DNA of 64,000 bases from Theocolax elegans (Eukaryota; Arthropoda; Insecta; Hymenoptera; Cerocephalidae): assembly GCA_026168455.1 (NCBI GenBank), contig CM047427.1, positions 39,870,905 to 39,934,904 on the forward strand. The letters run 5' to 3'. Numbering within the stretch: the first letter of the stretch is position 1; each line of letters starts with the position of its first letter. Both the position numbers and the translations under genes were made by a program. Below, in pieces: positions 33,916 to 44,665 of this stretch. Under the pieces are notes generated by a model, which worked only from the letters and a program-made list of their open reading frames with translations, was not told the DNA's origin and ran no database searches.

Positions 33916-35325
33916 AAGTGCATTTATCTACATAAGATATATATTCAGAATTTTTAGATAGAAATTGTATTTTACGGTACAAATAAGATTTATACTTTGA
34001 AATTGTTATATTAAAATATATTATTAAAAAATCTTAAGATAGATTACAATATAATTGTCTATTAACAGGTGTATTATTTTATACATACATATATTATTTT
34101 TTTAGAAAGAAAAGTATGGCTTAAACATTTTTGGAGAAGGAGAAGGAGAGTATAAAACATTTGTTTAAATTGTCCTTTGTACATCAAAAGTATTGTAATG
34201 TAAGTTTTTATTATAGCATAAAAGAAAATAATTTTTTACTTTTTGTAAAATAATTGTAAAATAATTAATTTATTTTAAAGATGAGTATGAATGTGTAGTG
34301 CATTTAAATGATGAAGTCATACCAGTTGGGTACCTGAATTTCAAAAAAGTACGCCTTCAAAATAAAAATGTTAGATAGGAATCATTTTTAGTAACAATAA
34401 TAATAATTTCAATATTTTATTTTCATTTTTTACATAAATATAATTAATTTTAGAATGGTGTACAAAATTTGACACTTCAAGAAAGACTGAAAAATTGGCG
34501 GTTAAGGCGTCACTTGACTATATTTCTGAAATAGTTGGACCAGATTTACAAGATGGGAGCAATTTATCAGATGACGAAAATGATGAACCGGAGAAAAATA
34601 TAAAGACTTACAAGTGGAAACAGTGAAAAATTATAAAAGTGTAAGTGCATTTATCTACATAAGATATATATTCAGAATTTTTAGATAGAAATTGTATTTT
34701 ACGGTACAAATAAATTTATACTTTGAAATTGTTATATTAAAATATATTATTAAAAATCTTAAGATAGATTACAATATAATTGTCTATTAACAGGTGTATT
34801 ATTTTATACATACATATATTATTTTTTTAGAAAGAAAAGTATGGCTTAAACATTTTTGGAGAAGGAGAAGGAGAGTATAAAACATTTGTTTAAATTGTCC
34901 TTTGTACATCAAAAGTATTGTAATGTAAGTTTTTATTATAGCATAAAAGAAAATAATTTTTTACTTTTTGTAAAATAATTGTAAAATAATTAATTTATTT
35001 TAAAGATGAGTATGAATGTGTAGTGCATTTAAATGATGAAGTCATACCAGTTGGGTACCTGAATTTCAAAAAAGTACGCCTTCAAAATAAAAATGTTAGA
35101 TAGGAATCATTTTTAGTAACAATAATAATAATTTCAATATTTTATTTTCATTTTTTACATAAATATAATTAATTTTAGAATGGTGTACAAAATTTGACAC
35201 TTCAAGAAAGACTGAAAAATTGGCGGTTAAGACGACACTTGACTATATTTCTGAAATAGTTGGACCAGATTTACAAGATGGGAGCAATTTATCAGATGAC
35301 GAAAATGATGAACCGGAGAAAAATA
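33880..35325 (+). repeat. tandem duplication, unit about 730 bp, LARP1 end plus DPH6 exons
   Basis: CAAGTGGAAACAGTGAAAAA occurs at about 33880 and 34612, and everything up to the DPH6-like exons is repeated (33880-34608, 34612-35325). The breakpoint shares the short homology ACTTACA. The copies differ by only a few bases. Confidence 0.88.
34107..34613 (+). pseudogene. DPH6: DPH6 (diphthine-ammonia ligase) fragment, copy 1
   Basis: DPH6 performs the last step of diphthamide synthesis on elongation factor 2. Block 1 reads KYGLNIFGEGEGEYKTFV, then, after a one-base shift, NCPLYIKSIVM before GTAAG at about 34201. This matches the family's GEGGEYETF and DCPLY region. Block 2 (from 34281) reads DEYECVVHLNDEVIPVGYLN and continues FKKVRLQNKN, also DPH6-like. 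Block 3 (after TTTTAG 34454) is an acidic tail. The frameshift and stops make it a pseudogene. Confidence 0.72.
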
Positions 35326-35366
35326 TTAAAGACTTACATACAACAAATACTGATAAAAGAAAATGA
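34826..35366 (+). pseudogene. DPH6: DPH6 fragment, copy 2
   Basis: Second copy of the three DPH6-like blocks with the same frameshift in block 1, so the damage predates the tandem duplication. The acidic last block continues to a stop near 35366 (TDKRK then TGA), which may be the original C-terminus. Confidence 0.7.
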
Positions 35367-35429
35367 TATTACATCAACAATAATTATACAATAGAAGTCA
35401 ACTTTTTAACGTTTTTTCATATTTTTTTA

Positions 35430-35935
35430 TTACTTTAACCGATTTTCTATGTTTATCTTCGAAAATATTGTTTTGAGCGTTAAGTGTACAATAGGAAAAA
35501 GTTTTGTTATTTTGTGACGAACATTTCGTTTGTTAAAAGTTTTTCAGTAAAAACAATACATTTCGTTTTATTGCGAAAAAACGTGTTTTTTTGTGCTTTT
35601 TTCATTGTTTTGACCGTTTTTCTATGTTTATCTTCGAAAATATTGTTTTGGGCGTTAAGTGTACAATAGGAAAAAGTTTTGTTATTTTGAGACGAACATT
35701 TCGTTCATTAAAAGTTTTTCAGTAAAAACAATACATTTCGTTTTATTGCGAAAAAACGTGTTTTTTGTGCTTTTTTCATTATTTTGACCGTTTTTCTATA
35801 TTTATCTTCGAAAATATTGTTTTGAGCGTTAAGTGTTCAATAGGAAAAAGTTTTGTTATTTTGAGACGAACATTTCGTCCGTATAAAGTTTTTATGTAGG
35901 ATTAATACATTTCAAGATAATGCTACAAAACCGTT
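35430..35935 (+). repeat. minisatellite, unit about 177 bp, three copies
   Basis: ACCGWTTTTCTATRTTTATC recurs at about 35439, 35612 and 35794. Each unit includes AATAGGAAAAAGTTTTGTTA and GACGAACATTTCGT. The 61-residue frame starting at 35484 arises from the repeat. Confidence 0.88.
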
Positions 35936-36125
35936 TTTAAGGAATTAAAAATAATGCCATAGCTTAAACTGTTACAGTGCTATATATCTGAAAATAGGAC
36001 CATTATCTAATTACATTATGTCGAAGTTACCCTGTGAATCTCAGCTAAATCGGTAAAAAATTGACTGAGTTATCTTTGATACATTATTACATACATACAT
36101 ACATCCATACATACATTTTAGGGAG
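35936..36125 (+). mobile_element. retroelement-like 3' end with (CATA)n tail
   Basis: Follows the minisatellite and ends in a run of CATACATACATACAT (36086-36114). A similar sequence in the same order follows the related single unit at 23290-23540. Together they look like the 3' part of an old repeat family. Confidence 0.45.
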
Positions 36126-37750
36126 GGCCTTAAATGAATTCTAATACACATAAATTTCTCTTACAAACTATTGTCTAGTATATTTTGATGCATCACACAT
36201 TTTGCGATGATGAAAATATAAGGCTCTCCCGTATAGCGGTCGTGCCTAATCATGTAAGAAATTTGACTTTCTTCATTTCGAGTTTGTGTTGTGTGGTATC
36301 TGCATATATGTTAATTCTGAATGAATGATAAATATTGTCAATGCTGAGTTACTGTGACATAGCGGCCTACTTGTTTATATAAATTTTCCTTTCCCTTGTT
36401 CCTGTGTACCAACTGCCTCTATAATTGCTATGAGATATGAATTGCAAAAATAATTATATTTATTCCGGTTTACTGTGTGACAGACGACTTAATAATTGTT
36501 ATGTAAAAACTCGGATTATACTTTCTAAGTTTTATATAGTTTAGTATTTTTTCCTGATATAATTTGGTAGTAGGGAAACTTACTTTACATTTTTAATATC
36601 TTATAGCCTTAAGCTGCTTAAGAATCTTTATTATCATATATAACTATATTATGTAAACTAATGACATAACTTTTGAACAATGAAATATAAACAATATATG
36701 AACCTAAATTTAATGAACAGTTGAGACAGAATAGATAGATTTAAAAAAAAAATAAATTTCAAGACGTTGATTTCATGCAAAAGTATAACATAAATAAGAT
36801 TTAAAAGAAGTGTAACTTACAAGATAAATTAAATTTATAGTGCTTAATTTTCGTTAAAATAACTTATAATTCTTGTTTTTGCTATAAATTTTCATAAAAT
36901 TAATGCAATTAACCTTTATTTTTTTGTATTCTATCTATTTTGTCTCAACTTTTCACTACATATGAATTAGAAATATTATATGCGATTGTCCAAAAATTAT
37001 AAGCGTTTGAAGCAGCTTCCTTTTTTCAAAATTTGGTTTTAATAGCGCATAACTTACATAAAATGGAGCATTAGGATTTACAACTGTGGCCTTTTAGATA
37101 TTATTATATTTTTATATTAGAAAACATATATCCTATTGCGTTAGAATAAGATCAGTGATTCGAAAAAAACATCGTATATCCTCCTGGTTAATATAAGTTT
37201 CTGAAGTCTTGTACAGCTTAAAATCTTTTTTCTTGGATTATGGTACAACAGCTTTGATTATATTTTTAAGGGCTTATACAGTTGTAAAATATTTCTTTCA
37301 GGGCTATCTCGTGGAAAGTTTAGTTTAGATTTCTACTGTCCGTATATCTGATTTAAATTCAAAAACTAAATTTCCTTTTATAAAATGAAAATGATTGATC
37401 TCGGATTACTGTGTGGTACTTGTTTATTTGTTATTGTAGATTAAAGAATAAATTATATTTTATTTGGACTTTTTTTAATTTCGCGCTGGTCCGATATTAT
37501 TACTTTTGAGAATACTGTGTTCTTTTGCCATATAAAATTCTTGAAGAGGGCTGTCGTGAAATCCTCTTTTTCGCAATGCTAACTCTTAGGGACCATCTCC
37601 ATTACCAGCGAACCGTGCCGCGCGTCGATTAACTGGGCTGTACTACATATTTTTTTATATTAACATCAGATAATAAATAATCATAAATTCTTGCTTTTTT
37701 ATCCCAATAATTTCTTTTATCTACTTTATAGGTTTACAGACAAACTAATT
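36126..37750. other. AT-rich spacer without recognised features
   Basis: No gene, RNA or repeat recognised in 1.6 kb on either strand. Confidence 0.45.
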
Positions 37751-38049
37751 ACACAGGCACACAAAAGAAAGTGGCAAGACCCAGAGAGTACAGGTATTAT
37801 TTCTTATGTACTTTGACGCGCTGAAACCGAATCCAGGCGCAGAATTGCTCTAGAACCCTTCATTTTTTTAAAATGAAGAAAAACCACCTGGAAAATCGGG
37901 AAATACAATTTTTAAAAAGGAAAAAGTGGGTGAGTATTCAGTGTATTATTATTATTATTATTGATTGAGTCGGGCCTATAAGGCCTCCGGGCGCATGGGT
38001 AGTCCCTTGGCGTCCCTCTGATACGGTGGGCTCATTCAAAGATATTATT

Positions 38050-39557
38050 CCAGAAGGAAATTATTCTTGGAATGTCCTCTGCCGTAAAGTCTATACACTG
38101 CAGATGGAATTCCCCAAGATGGGTTCTCCTTCTCTCCATGAGGGCTGGACACTTGTAGATGTCCTCTGAAGAAGAACCACAAAAATTTCATCCGTACCAG
38201 GGGATTTGTAGGGTCGAAAGGAGCGTATAGCCCATTTCACCCTATCGTCAGTGATAATAACCTTTGCCAGGTCTTGATGGCAGCGCCACTGCGACGCCTT
38301 CCATCTGTTCCTGAAATCGATTATTTTCCTGTTATCAGTTCCTAGCTCCGAGAAGCCTGGGAAGTGGCTACTGATCAGGTACACTAGGGTATCCTCGTCA
38401 GAAGTTGAGAACTTATTATCTGGAAGCTTGAGCGAGCCTAGGGCAGCTTCCGGGTTCTTGGACAGAATCTTGTACAGTCTTGAAGCCTCGTTTCCGCCCT
38501 CAACCTCCTCGCAGAAAGCGGCCCAGCTTTCCTTCTGTGCTCTTCTAATTTCGGATCTGTACCGATCTCTTTCCTTTTTATAAGTGTTCCAAGGAATTTT
38601 CCCTTGTCTGGCCTTTTTGAGAAGGTTCCGTATGGATCCTCTCAATAGTTCTAGTTTACCTGACCACCAGCGGATTTGGCCTTTAGGCTTCCTCCTACTT
38701 AGTGGACAGTTATTCTCGAAGGCTTGGCGGAGTGCTTCAGTCAGCTTCCGCGCTGCCTTCTCCAGCATGGGAATGTCTCTTATAGCACCTGGAAGGTCCT
38801 CAAGGTTCCTTTCCAGGTCCCGTCCGAAACCCTCCCAGTTGGTATGTCTGGGGTTTCTGAGGAACCGAAGCTCTTCCAGCGGACCACACTCCCCCACCAA
38901 TTCCATGGCGATCTGAGCATGATCCGACAGCGTCGGCTCGTCCGTGACCCTCCAGCTTTTAATTCTGTCAGAAAGGGCCGAGGAACATAGTGAAATATCA
39001 ATGACCTCCGCCCTTACAGCATTTTGGAAAGTAGGTTTACTTCCGGTATTGAGAATGTCCAGCTCCGTGGTGACGAGATAGTTCACCAGTGCGGATCCCC
39101 TCTTATTCACATTTGAGCTACCCCATAGTTCATGATGCGCATTTGCATCACATCCTATTAGGATTGGCCAGTTATGTTCCTGACAGTGGCTAATCAGCCT
39201 GACAACCTCCTTCGGCGGAACATCGGTGTCTTCATAGGGAAAGTAGGCTGAGGCAATGATAAGCCTACCCATCTCCTTTACGTTAATGGAAACCACCATT
39301 AAATCTTTTGTACAGAAATCCCAAAGGGGGACACTATTTAGTCCCTTGCAGACAATGTCTGCCCTTGGTCTGTCTGCTGTCGGGTCTCTGTAGCATTGTA
39401 GGCTACCTAGTTCTTTGATGGACCCCGTCACAATCCAAGGCTCTTGGATTAGCGAGAGGCCTGTGTGCACCGTAGCCATGCTTCTCTGCAATATTGCAGA
39501 GGCGCCTTTGCTATGGTGCAAGTTAATTTGGGTTATTGACAGAGTTGGAGGAGCCAA
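38050..39557 (-). pseudogene. LOA-type LINE ORF2: AP endonuclease, start of RT, large deletion
   Basis: ATG 39557 opens a 488-residue frame. The AP-like endonuclease is intact: ITQINLHHSKGAS (start), SLIQEPW (catalytic Glu), IIGCDANAHHELWGS (Asp/Asn) and SDHAQIA (the Asp-His pair). A linker and the first RT block (FRPYKSPGTDEIFVVLLQ) follow. Near 38165 the sequence jumps, in another frame, to YKCPALMERRRTHLGEF and a stop near 38025, which is the normal C-terminal end of such ORF2s. The RT core and RNase H are lost; the endonuclease could still fold. Confidence 0.85.
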
Positions 39558-40368
39558 TTATGTGCTCTCCACCTCCATCTCAACCACCTCCCCCGGTGGA
39601 CCTTTCTGAGTCACTTTAAATGTAACTCGTCCCAGGTCCAGCCAGGGTCTAAAGTCTAGGGCCTTAAGGGCCCTGACTTGGGACTCAGGCAGCAAAAAGA
39701 TTCGGAGGTAGGAGTCCTCCCTCTCTTGCCTTCCTGATTCATCCAAGAGGTTGATAGCTCTCCAGCATGATGTTTTAAGGGAGGGGTTGAACTCCTCCAG
39801 GCGCCGCAGCACTACGGCCGACTCCTCTATTGGCTTAGGGAGCCAGACCACTGCCTTCAGCATTTTCTGGAGGAGCTCAGTCCCTCCTGCCTTGAAAGCT
39901 ACCCTCGGGCATCAGGGAGGCCGCTTTGGAGAGCAGCCATTCCCTGGATATTTGGTTCGAGGCCTCGAAGACCAGAGCTCCCCCGACGCAGCTCGATGAT
40001 TCAAATCTCGGGTATTGCGCCGGTGGGGTGGTCCCCAAGACCTCTCTAAAGGCGGCCCTGACTTTGCCGAGATCCTCCTGGGTGAGAGGCACCTCAGGAT
40101 AGTTCTCAGCGGTCAGGACCACCATGAGAGGGTTGGACCTTTGTGCGGCCGTAAGTCCTCCCTTGTGGGGGACTTTGGGCTCAGCACTAGCCCCTGGTCC
40201 CTTCTGTGAACTCGGCGGACCACAGTGTCTTTTGTTGCCCGGATATGCTCCGAGGGGTGATTCTCTAGCCGCTTTCCTTCTCTTCGTAATCACCGGGGTT
40301 TGGTTCGACACTGTACTTGGTGGGCCATCTTTGTTGGCCTCGCCGGCCTCCGCCTTCAGTTTTTTCAA
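39558..40368 (-). pseudogene. LOA-type LINE ORF1 (DUF4780-like)
   Basis: Two frames, 40368-39877 (163 residues) and 39863-39558 (101 residues), split by a frameshift near 39870. They contain the blocks LMVVLTAENYPEVPLTQEDL, YPRFESSSCVGGALVFEASN and RALKALDFRPWLDLGRVTFK. This resembles DUF4780, found in ORF1 of LOA-related LINEs, with a Pro/Lys/Gly-rich N-terminus. The open frame continues upstream of the TTG at 40368 (YRKK), so the 5' end is truncated. Probably an RNA-binding ORF1 protein. Confidence 0.72.
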
Positions 40369-40918
40369 TTTCTTCCGGTAGGCCCCACACTTCCTAGTCG
40401 GTAGTGTATTCAGTGTAACAGATTAGGAAATTTTAAACATACTAAAATATCATTCCTCATGTATTTTGACGCGCTGAAACTGAATCTGGAGTTTATTTTA
40501 CACGTAAGCTCTTTAAATTTGGAAAATATGCTAGAAAACTGTGAAAATTGATGAAAATTGTGAAAATTTGCATTGAAGAGTCCGCATTTATTATCAAATA
40601 TTTTTGAACTTATATCATGCATGATTTTTATATATTTTGAAACCAAATATAGGGTCCATTTTACTCGTAGGTCCTTAAAATTTTGAAAAAATTGTAAAAA
40701 ACCATGAGAAATTTCAATAAAATCCTAAAATTTGTCTGTAAGAGCTTAAAATACATTTTTTGTGATTTCATGATTTATGTTTTTTGTGTATTTCGATATG
40801 TTTAATCTGACTGCAAAATATCACCAGTAAATTCTCTTTTTACTCTGAAAAAAAAGAAACTGACGTTGGAGAATTACTGTGTATTCAAATATAAAACCTC
40901 ACCATTGTAGCAATTCTC

Positions 40919-42053
40919 TCACACTTTTGCTCGCTTGTACCGAACTCTGCTATCTTCAAACGTCCTATGCAACGGATTTCTTTTTCTTTTCTCACCCTTT
41001 GCCTTGGTTTCTCTTTTCAGCATCCAACAAAAATCTGCCATCATATTAACATCCCATTTTCCGTGGTAGCGCCGTTCCATTTCTTTGATATCCTGGTGAA
41101 ATCGTTCACCTTGTTCTTCGCTATAGTCTCCAAAGTTCGTTGAAAGTAGTCCAGGTGCGAGTGAAGGAAATGCAATTTCACCGTCAAAAATTCCTTCTTT
41201 TAGTTTGGCATGGCTTATTTCCGGAAACTTTTCTCCTAAGTATTCAAAGCAGTCACCATCTTTGTTCAAAGCTTTAACAAATTGTTTCATGAGACCTAAT
41301 TTAATGTGAAGTGGTGGAAGCAGATTAAGTGATGAATCGACTAAAGGTATGCGAATGATGTTCTTCGATCCGGGTTCAAAGTCTGTTCTTTCCGGACATA
41401 TCTTCTATATGTAATGACTATCTCTAGCTCTACTATCCCAAAGACATAAGAAACATGGAAATTTCGTAAAACCTAACTGCTGCCCAAGAAGGATGGTTAT
41501 AATCTTAAGATCACCGCAATTTTTCCACTTATGTTCTGTGTATTTAATTTTGTTCAAGACTATTTGCAAGTTCTCATATGTCTCTTTTAGCTTAGTTGAA
41601 TAGTTGAATGAGCAATTGGAATGGGCGCAAACGTATTGCCATTATGAAGAAGAACAGCTTTTAAGCTACGTTTGGAAGAGTAAATAAACAGTCTCCACTC
41701 TTCAGCTTTATAGCAGTTAGGCTTTAATTCATTTATAACTCCTTTTACGTCTGTTCTTTTTCCCTATTTCGATAAATACAAGATTTCGTTCCTTGTGATA
41801 ACTAGTGCGTTTTCTTTAAAACTGTAGCTAGATACTCAGCTCCATCTTTACGTAATCCTAAATCTCTTATGAGGTCATTCAACTCTTTCTGATTAAACTT
41901 TTCTGGAGACTTGCTCGTTCCATTTCCTGTCTCCATTGGAACTTTCATCAATTTGCATTTCTTCTTCTGGCAATGAGTTGTCAATGTCCATAAGTTCATC
42001 GCCCATTTTAGTAACATTTTCAACATAAACTCAAGTACAAAAAACACAATCAA
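40919..42053 (-). pseudogene. transposon-borne gene of the DIKEMERRY family, broken
   Basis: Minus strand, from 42053: SPEKFNQKELNDLIRDLGL, a frame break near 41802, then RLFIYSSKRSLKAVLLHNG and APIPIAHST. Another break precedes KIKYTEHKW, LGQQLGFTKFPCFLCLWDSR and a stop near 41408. The tail is the 123-residue frame 41290-40919 (LGLMKQFVKALN, FHQDIKEMERRYHGKW, ADFCWMLKRE). I know this as a repetitive arthropod protein family of transposon type, but cannot name its chemistry. At least one stop and two frameshifts. Confidence 0.72.
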
Positions 42054-42087
42054 ATATGCAAATGTCTCTTCTGTGAAGACACCAGTT

Positions 42088-42335
42088 TACACTCGCACCT
42101 GGACTACTTTCCAGCGAACCTTGGAGACTATAGCGAAGAACAAGGTGAACGATTTCACCAGGATATCAAAGAAATGGAACGTCGCTACCAAGGAAAGTGG
42201 AATGTTAATATGATGGCAGATTTTTGTTGGATGCTGAAAAGAGAAACCAAGGCAAAGGGTGAAAAAAGAAAAAGAAATCCGTTGCATAGGACGTTTGAAG
42301 ATAGCAGAGTTCGGTACAAGCGAGTCAAAGTGTGA
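42088..42335 (+). pseudogene. C-terminal fragment of the same gene in the right arm
   Basis: Plus-strand frame with no stop for about 80 codons: LDYFPANLGDYSEEQGERFH, then DIKEMERRYQGKWNVNMMAD, ending at the TGA at 42333-42335. It is about 90% identical to the C-terminus encoded at 41150-40919 on the other strand. It has no start codon of its own, hence a remnant. Its presence shows that the transposon is two right halves joined head to head. Confidence 0.8.
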
Positions 42336-42684
42336 GAGAATTGCTACAATGTTCAGGTTTTATATTTGAAAACACAGTAATTCTCCAACGTCAGTTTCTT
42401 TTTTTTCAGAGTAAAAAGAGAATTTACTGGTGATATTTTGCAGTCAGATTAAACATATCGAAATACACAAAAAACATAAATCATGAAATCACAAAAAATG
42501 TATTTTAAGCTCTTACAAACAAATTTTATGATTTTATTGAAATTTGTCATGGTTTTTTAAAAATTTTTTCAAAATTTTAAGAACCTACGAGTAAAATAGA
42601 CCCTAAATTTGGTTTCAGCGCAAGAAAATATATAAAAAATAATACCTCTACTCTCTGGGTCTAGCCACTTTTTTGTGTGCCTAT

Positions 42685-43110
42685 GTTTTTAAATAAAAAC
42701 TATTTGTACAACATGTCATTTGTGGGCAAAGCCGTTTCGATTACAATATGGGTATTGCTACAGCCACTGCTATTCACTTGTCATAGCTTGGTACATCCCT
42801 TTCTTTGCATGAATGCGATGCGAAATCTTCAACTAAGCCGTGTATTGTTACAGTAATTAACAAAGAGATATGTATTAGGAATATTATTTTGTAGACTGTA
42901 TACCACAAAAGTATGAGCAATTAAAGGTTTTCATGAGTAACACTCGATATTTATTTCCACATTAATAAATTGGGACTGTATGATAGGTAAACACGTAAGT
43001 AACGATGTGCTAATGTGTGTAATGATTTGATTAATTTGTAGAGTATGTGATGTCAATGTGAGATCCATTTATCATTTAATAATGTTGGTTAGGACATGTT
43101 TCTATAATAC
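42685..43110. other. unassigned spacer
   Basis: No feature recognised. Confidence 0.4.
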
Positions 43111-43870
43111 TAACAAGGGCGAGATACATGCCCTTCGCCTCCGATTGTTATAAAACTTGGGAGAGGTAGAATTTTGAAAAAATATGATACGTATTTTTTT
43201 TATCTGCGGGAATCCATATTTAGGGGGTAAAAATCACCCTTAAATTTCACCCCCAAGTGTAGAAGGTTGAATCAACATTTTTTACAAAATCAAACGTCTA
43301 CTTCTTTCTTCTAAAAATACTAATATAATAATAATACAAGTATTTGGGTAAAGTTTAGGAGCCCAAACGCTCATGTGTAAGCAAGTCTAGGGGGAGTACC
43401 ACCCTTAAAACTCATCCCCGAAATAGATTCTTTTAATATCTCGAGATTTAATCGGATTCTTTAGGATAAAATCTATGCCTGTTTTTTCTTATAAAATAGT
43501 AACTTTTCAAGCAGAAATCAGTGATCCAAATATGTTCAGGGGGTGAAAGCCATCCTTAACACCCCCAAAAACCAATTTCTTTAATATTTCGAAATTGGAT
43601 CGAAATTTCTTGATAAAATCAACGCTTGTTCATTTCTTATAAAATAGTAGATATTCAGGCACATTTAGGGATTCAAATATATTAAAGAAGTGAGAACCAC
43701 CCTTAAAATTCACCCCTCAAAACAGATTGTTTTAATATCTTGAGATTTGATCGGATTCTTTAGAATAAAATCTATGCCTGTTTTTTCTAATAAAATAGTA
43801 AGTATTCAGACATAGTTTAGAGACCCAAATATATCAAAGGGGCGAGGATCACCCTTAAATATATTGTTTT
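43111..43870. repeat. diverged minisatellite, unit about 150 bp, around five copies
   Basis: Recurring landmarks are ACCACCCTTAAAA, CACCCC, TTTAATATYTCGA and AAAATCTATGCCTG, at about 43461, 43605 and 43757. Several units contain GGGGTGA/TCACCC inverted pairs. The array begins with GGGCGAGATACATGCCCTTC, itself a short imperfect palindrome, typical of the end of a mobile element. Confidence 0.75.
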
Positions 43871-44123
43871 TAAATATATTCGCTAATGTAAAAATTAGTA
43901 AATGTTCAATGATATCGCAGCACAAAAAATTGTTTGTGCTTAATGATATCCGTGTAAATAATGATAAGCTAAAGAAATATTAATAAGGTAATACGCATCT
44001 TTTATGAAGTAAACAAGATATATTTGTTATATGATAAATGAATTTATTGATCTTTACAAGCCAAAGAAACATTCCTCACAACTCAAGTAAGGCGGACTGT
44101 ATTAATACCAGCCACTTTAGAAA

Positions 44124-44665
44124 CCTCACAGGATGAGTGTTTGAAAAAAGATTAAGGCAAGGTAAGTCAACAAAAATATAAAATCTAATTGATTGTAGTA
44201 TAAAATTAATAAAAACTTAATAAGACGGAAAAAAATTGTATTTCGCCCTGAGTATGCCTGGTGGGCTCATCAGTAGAGTCCAGGCATCTCGTTTCTAGAT
44301 ACAGATGACAGATATAAAAATTTTTGAAAACCAGCTCTATACTGACGAGGAAGATATGGGGTATATATGCCCTACCGATAGTAAACTTTAATAAGTACCA
44401 CATATTAACAGGTAGCCCCCTAACGCACTTACATAGAACTAATGTCTTAATCGTCAGAATATTTTTACATAAGGTATATTTGTGATCCAATGCCATATAT
44501 AATGCCTGGACTCTACTGATAAGCCCACCAGACATACTCAGGGCGAAATACAATTTTTTTCCGTCTTATTAAGTTTTTATTAATTTTATACTACAATCAA
44601 TTAGATTTTATATTTTTGTTGACTTAGATTGTCTTAGTCTTTTTTCAAACACTCATTCTGTAAGG
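44124..44665. mobile_element. MITE with 165-bp inverted arms
   Basis: Arms 44124-44289 and 44501-44665 are about 97% identical in inverted orientation, with ends CCTCACAGGATGAG and CTCATTCTGTAAGG. The central 210 bases are unique. No transposase and no clear target duplication. The 115-residue frame across it is a by-product of the palindrome. High arm identity suggests recent activity. Confidence 0.88.

Larger units (their letters stand above)
37946..40405 (-). mobile_element. LOA/R1-type LINE, internally deleted, with 12-bp TSD
   Basis: Flanked by the direct repeat GTATTCAGTGTA at 37934-37945 and 40406-40417, a clear target-site duplication. The 3' end (left side) carries a (TTA)n tail in plus orientation. 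ORF1 is at the right, followed by ORF2 endonuclease, the first RT block, and then directly the last residues of ORF2 and the 3' UTR. About the whole RT/RNase H region is missing. It is inserted in the left arm of the palindromic transposon, which dates it after that structure. Confidence 0.9.
37755..42684. mobile_element. head-to-head palindromic DNA transposon
   Basis: Both ends begin AGGCACACAAAA and share GACCCAGAGAGTA and AGGTATTATT in inverted orientation (37755-37803 and 42640-42684). Inverted similarity then runs inward for hundreds of bases. Left: 37804-37933 and 40418-41150, with the LINE insertion removed. Right: 42639 back to about 42088. Both arms end with the same gene's C-terminus pointing outward. 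No clear target-site duplication was found. The superfamily is not identified. Confidence 0.82.

Noticed and set aside
23166..36125. Assignment of the GACGAACATTTCGT repeat to a named retroelement clade
   Set aside because: No coding sequence accompanies it; the CATA tail alone is not enough.
36200..36260. A tRNA-like stretch (CCCGTATAGCGGTCGTGCC)
   Set aside because: No B box or T-arm at the right distance and no acceptor pairing.
44206..44553. 115-residue minus-strand frame
   Set aside because: It spans both arms of a palindromic MITE and is a by-product of the inverted repeat.
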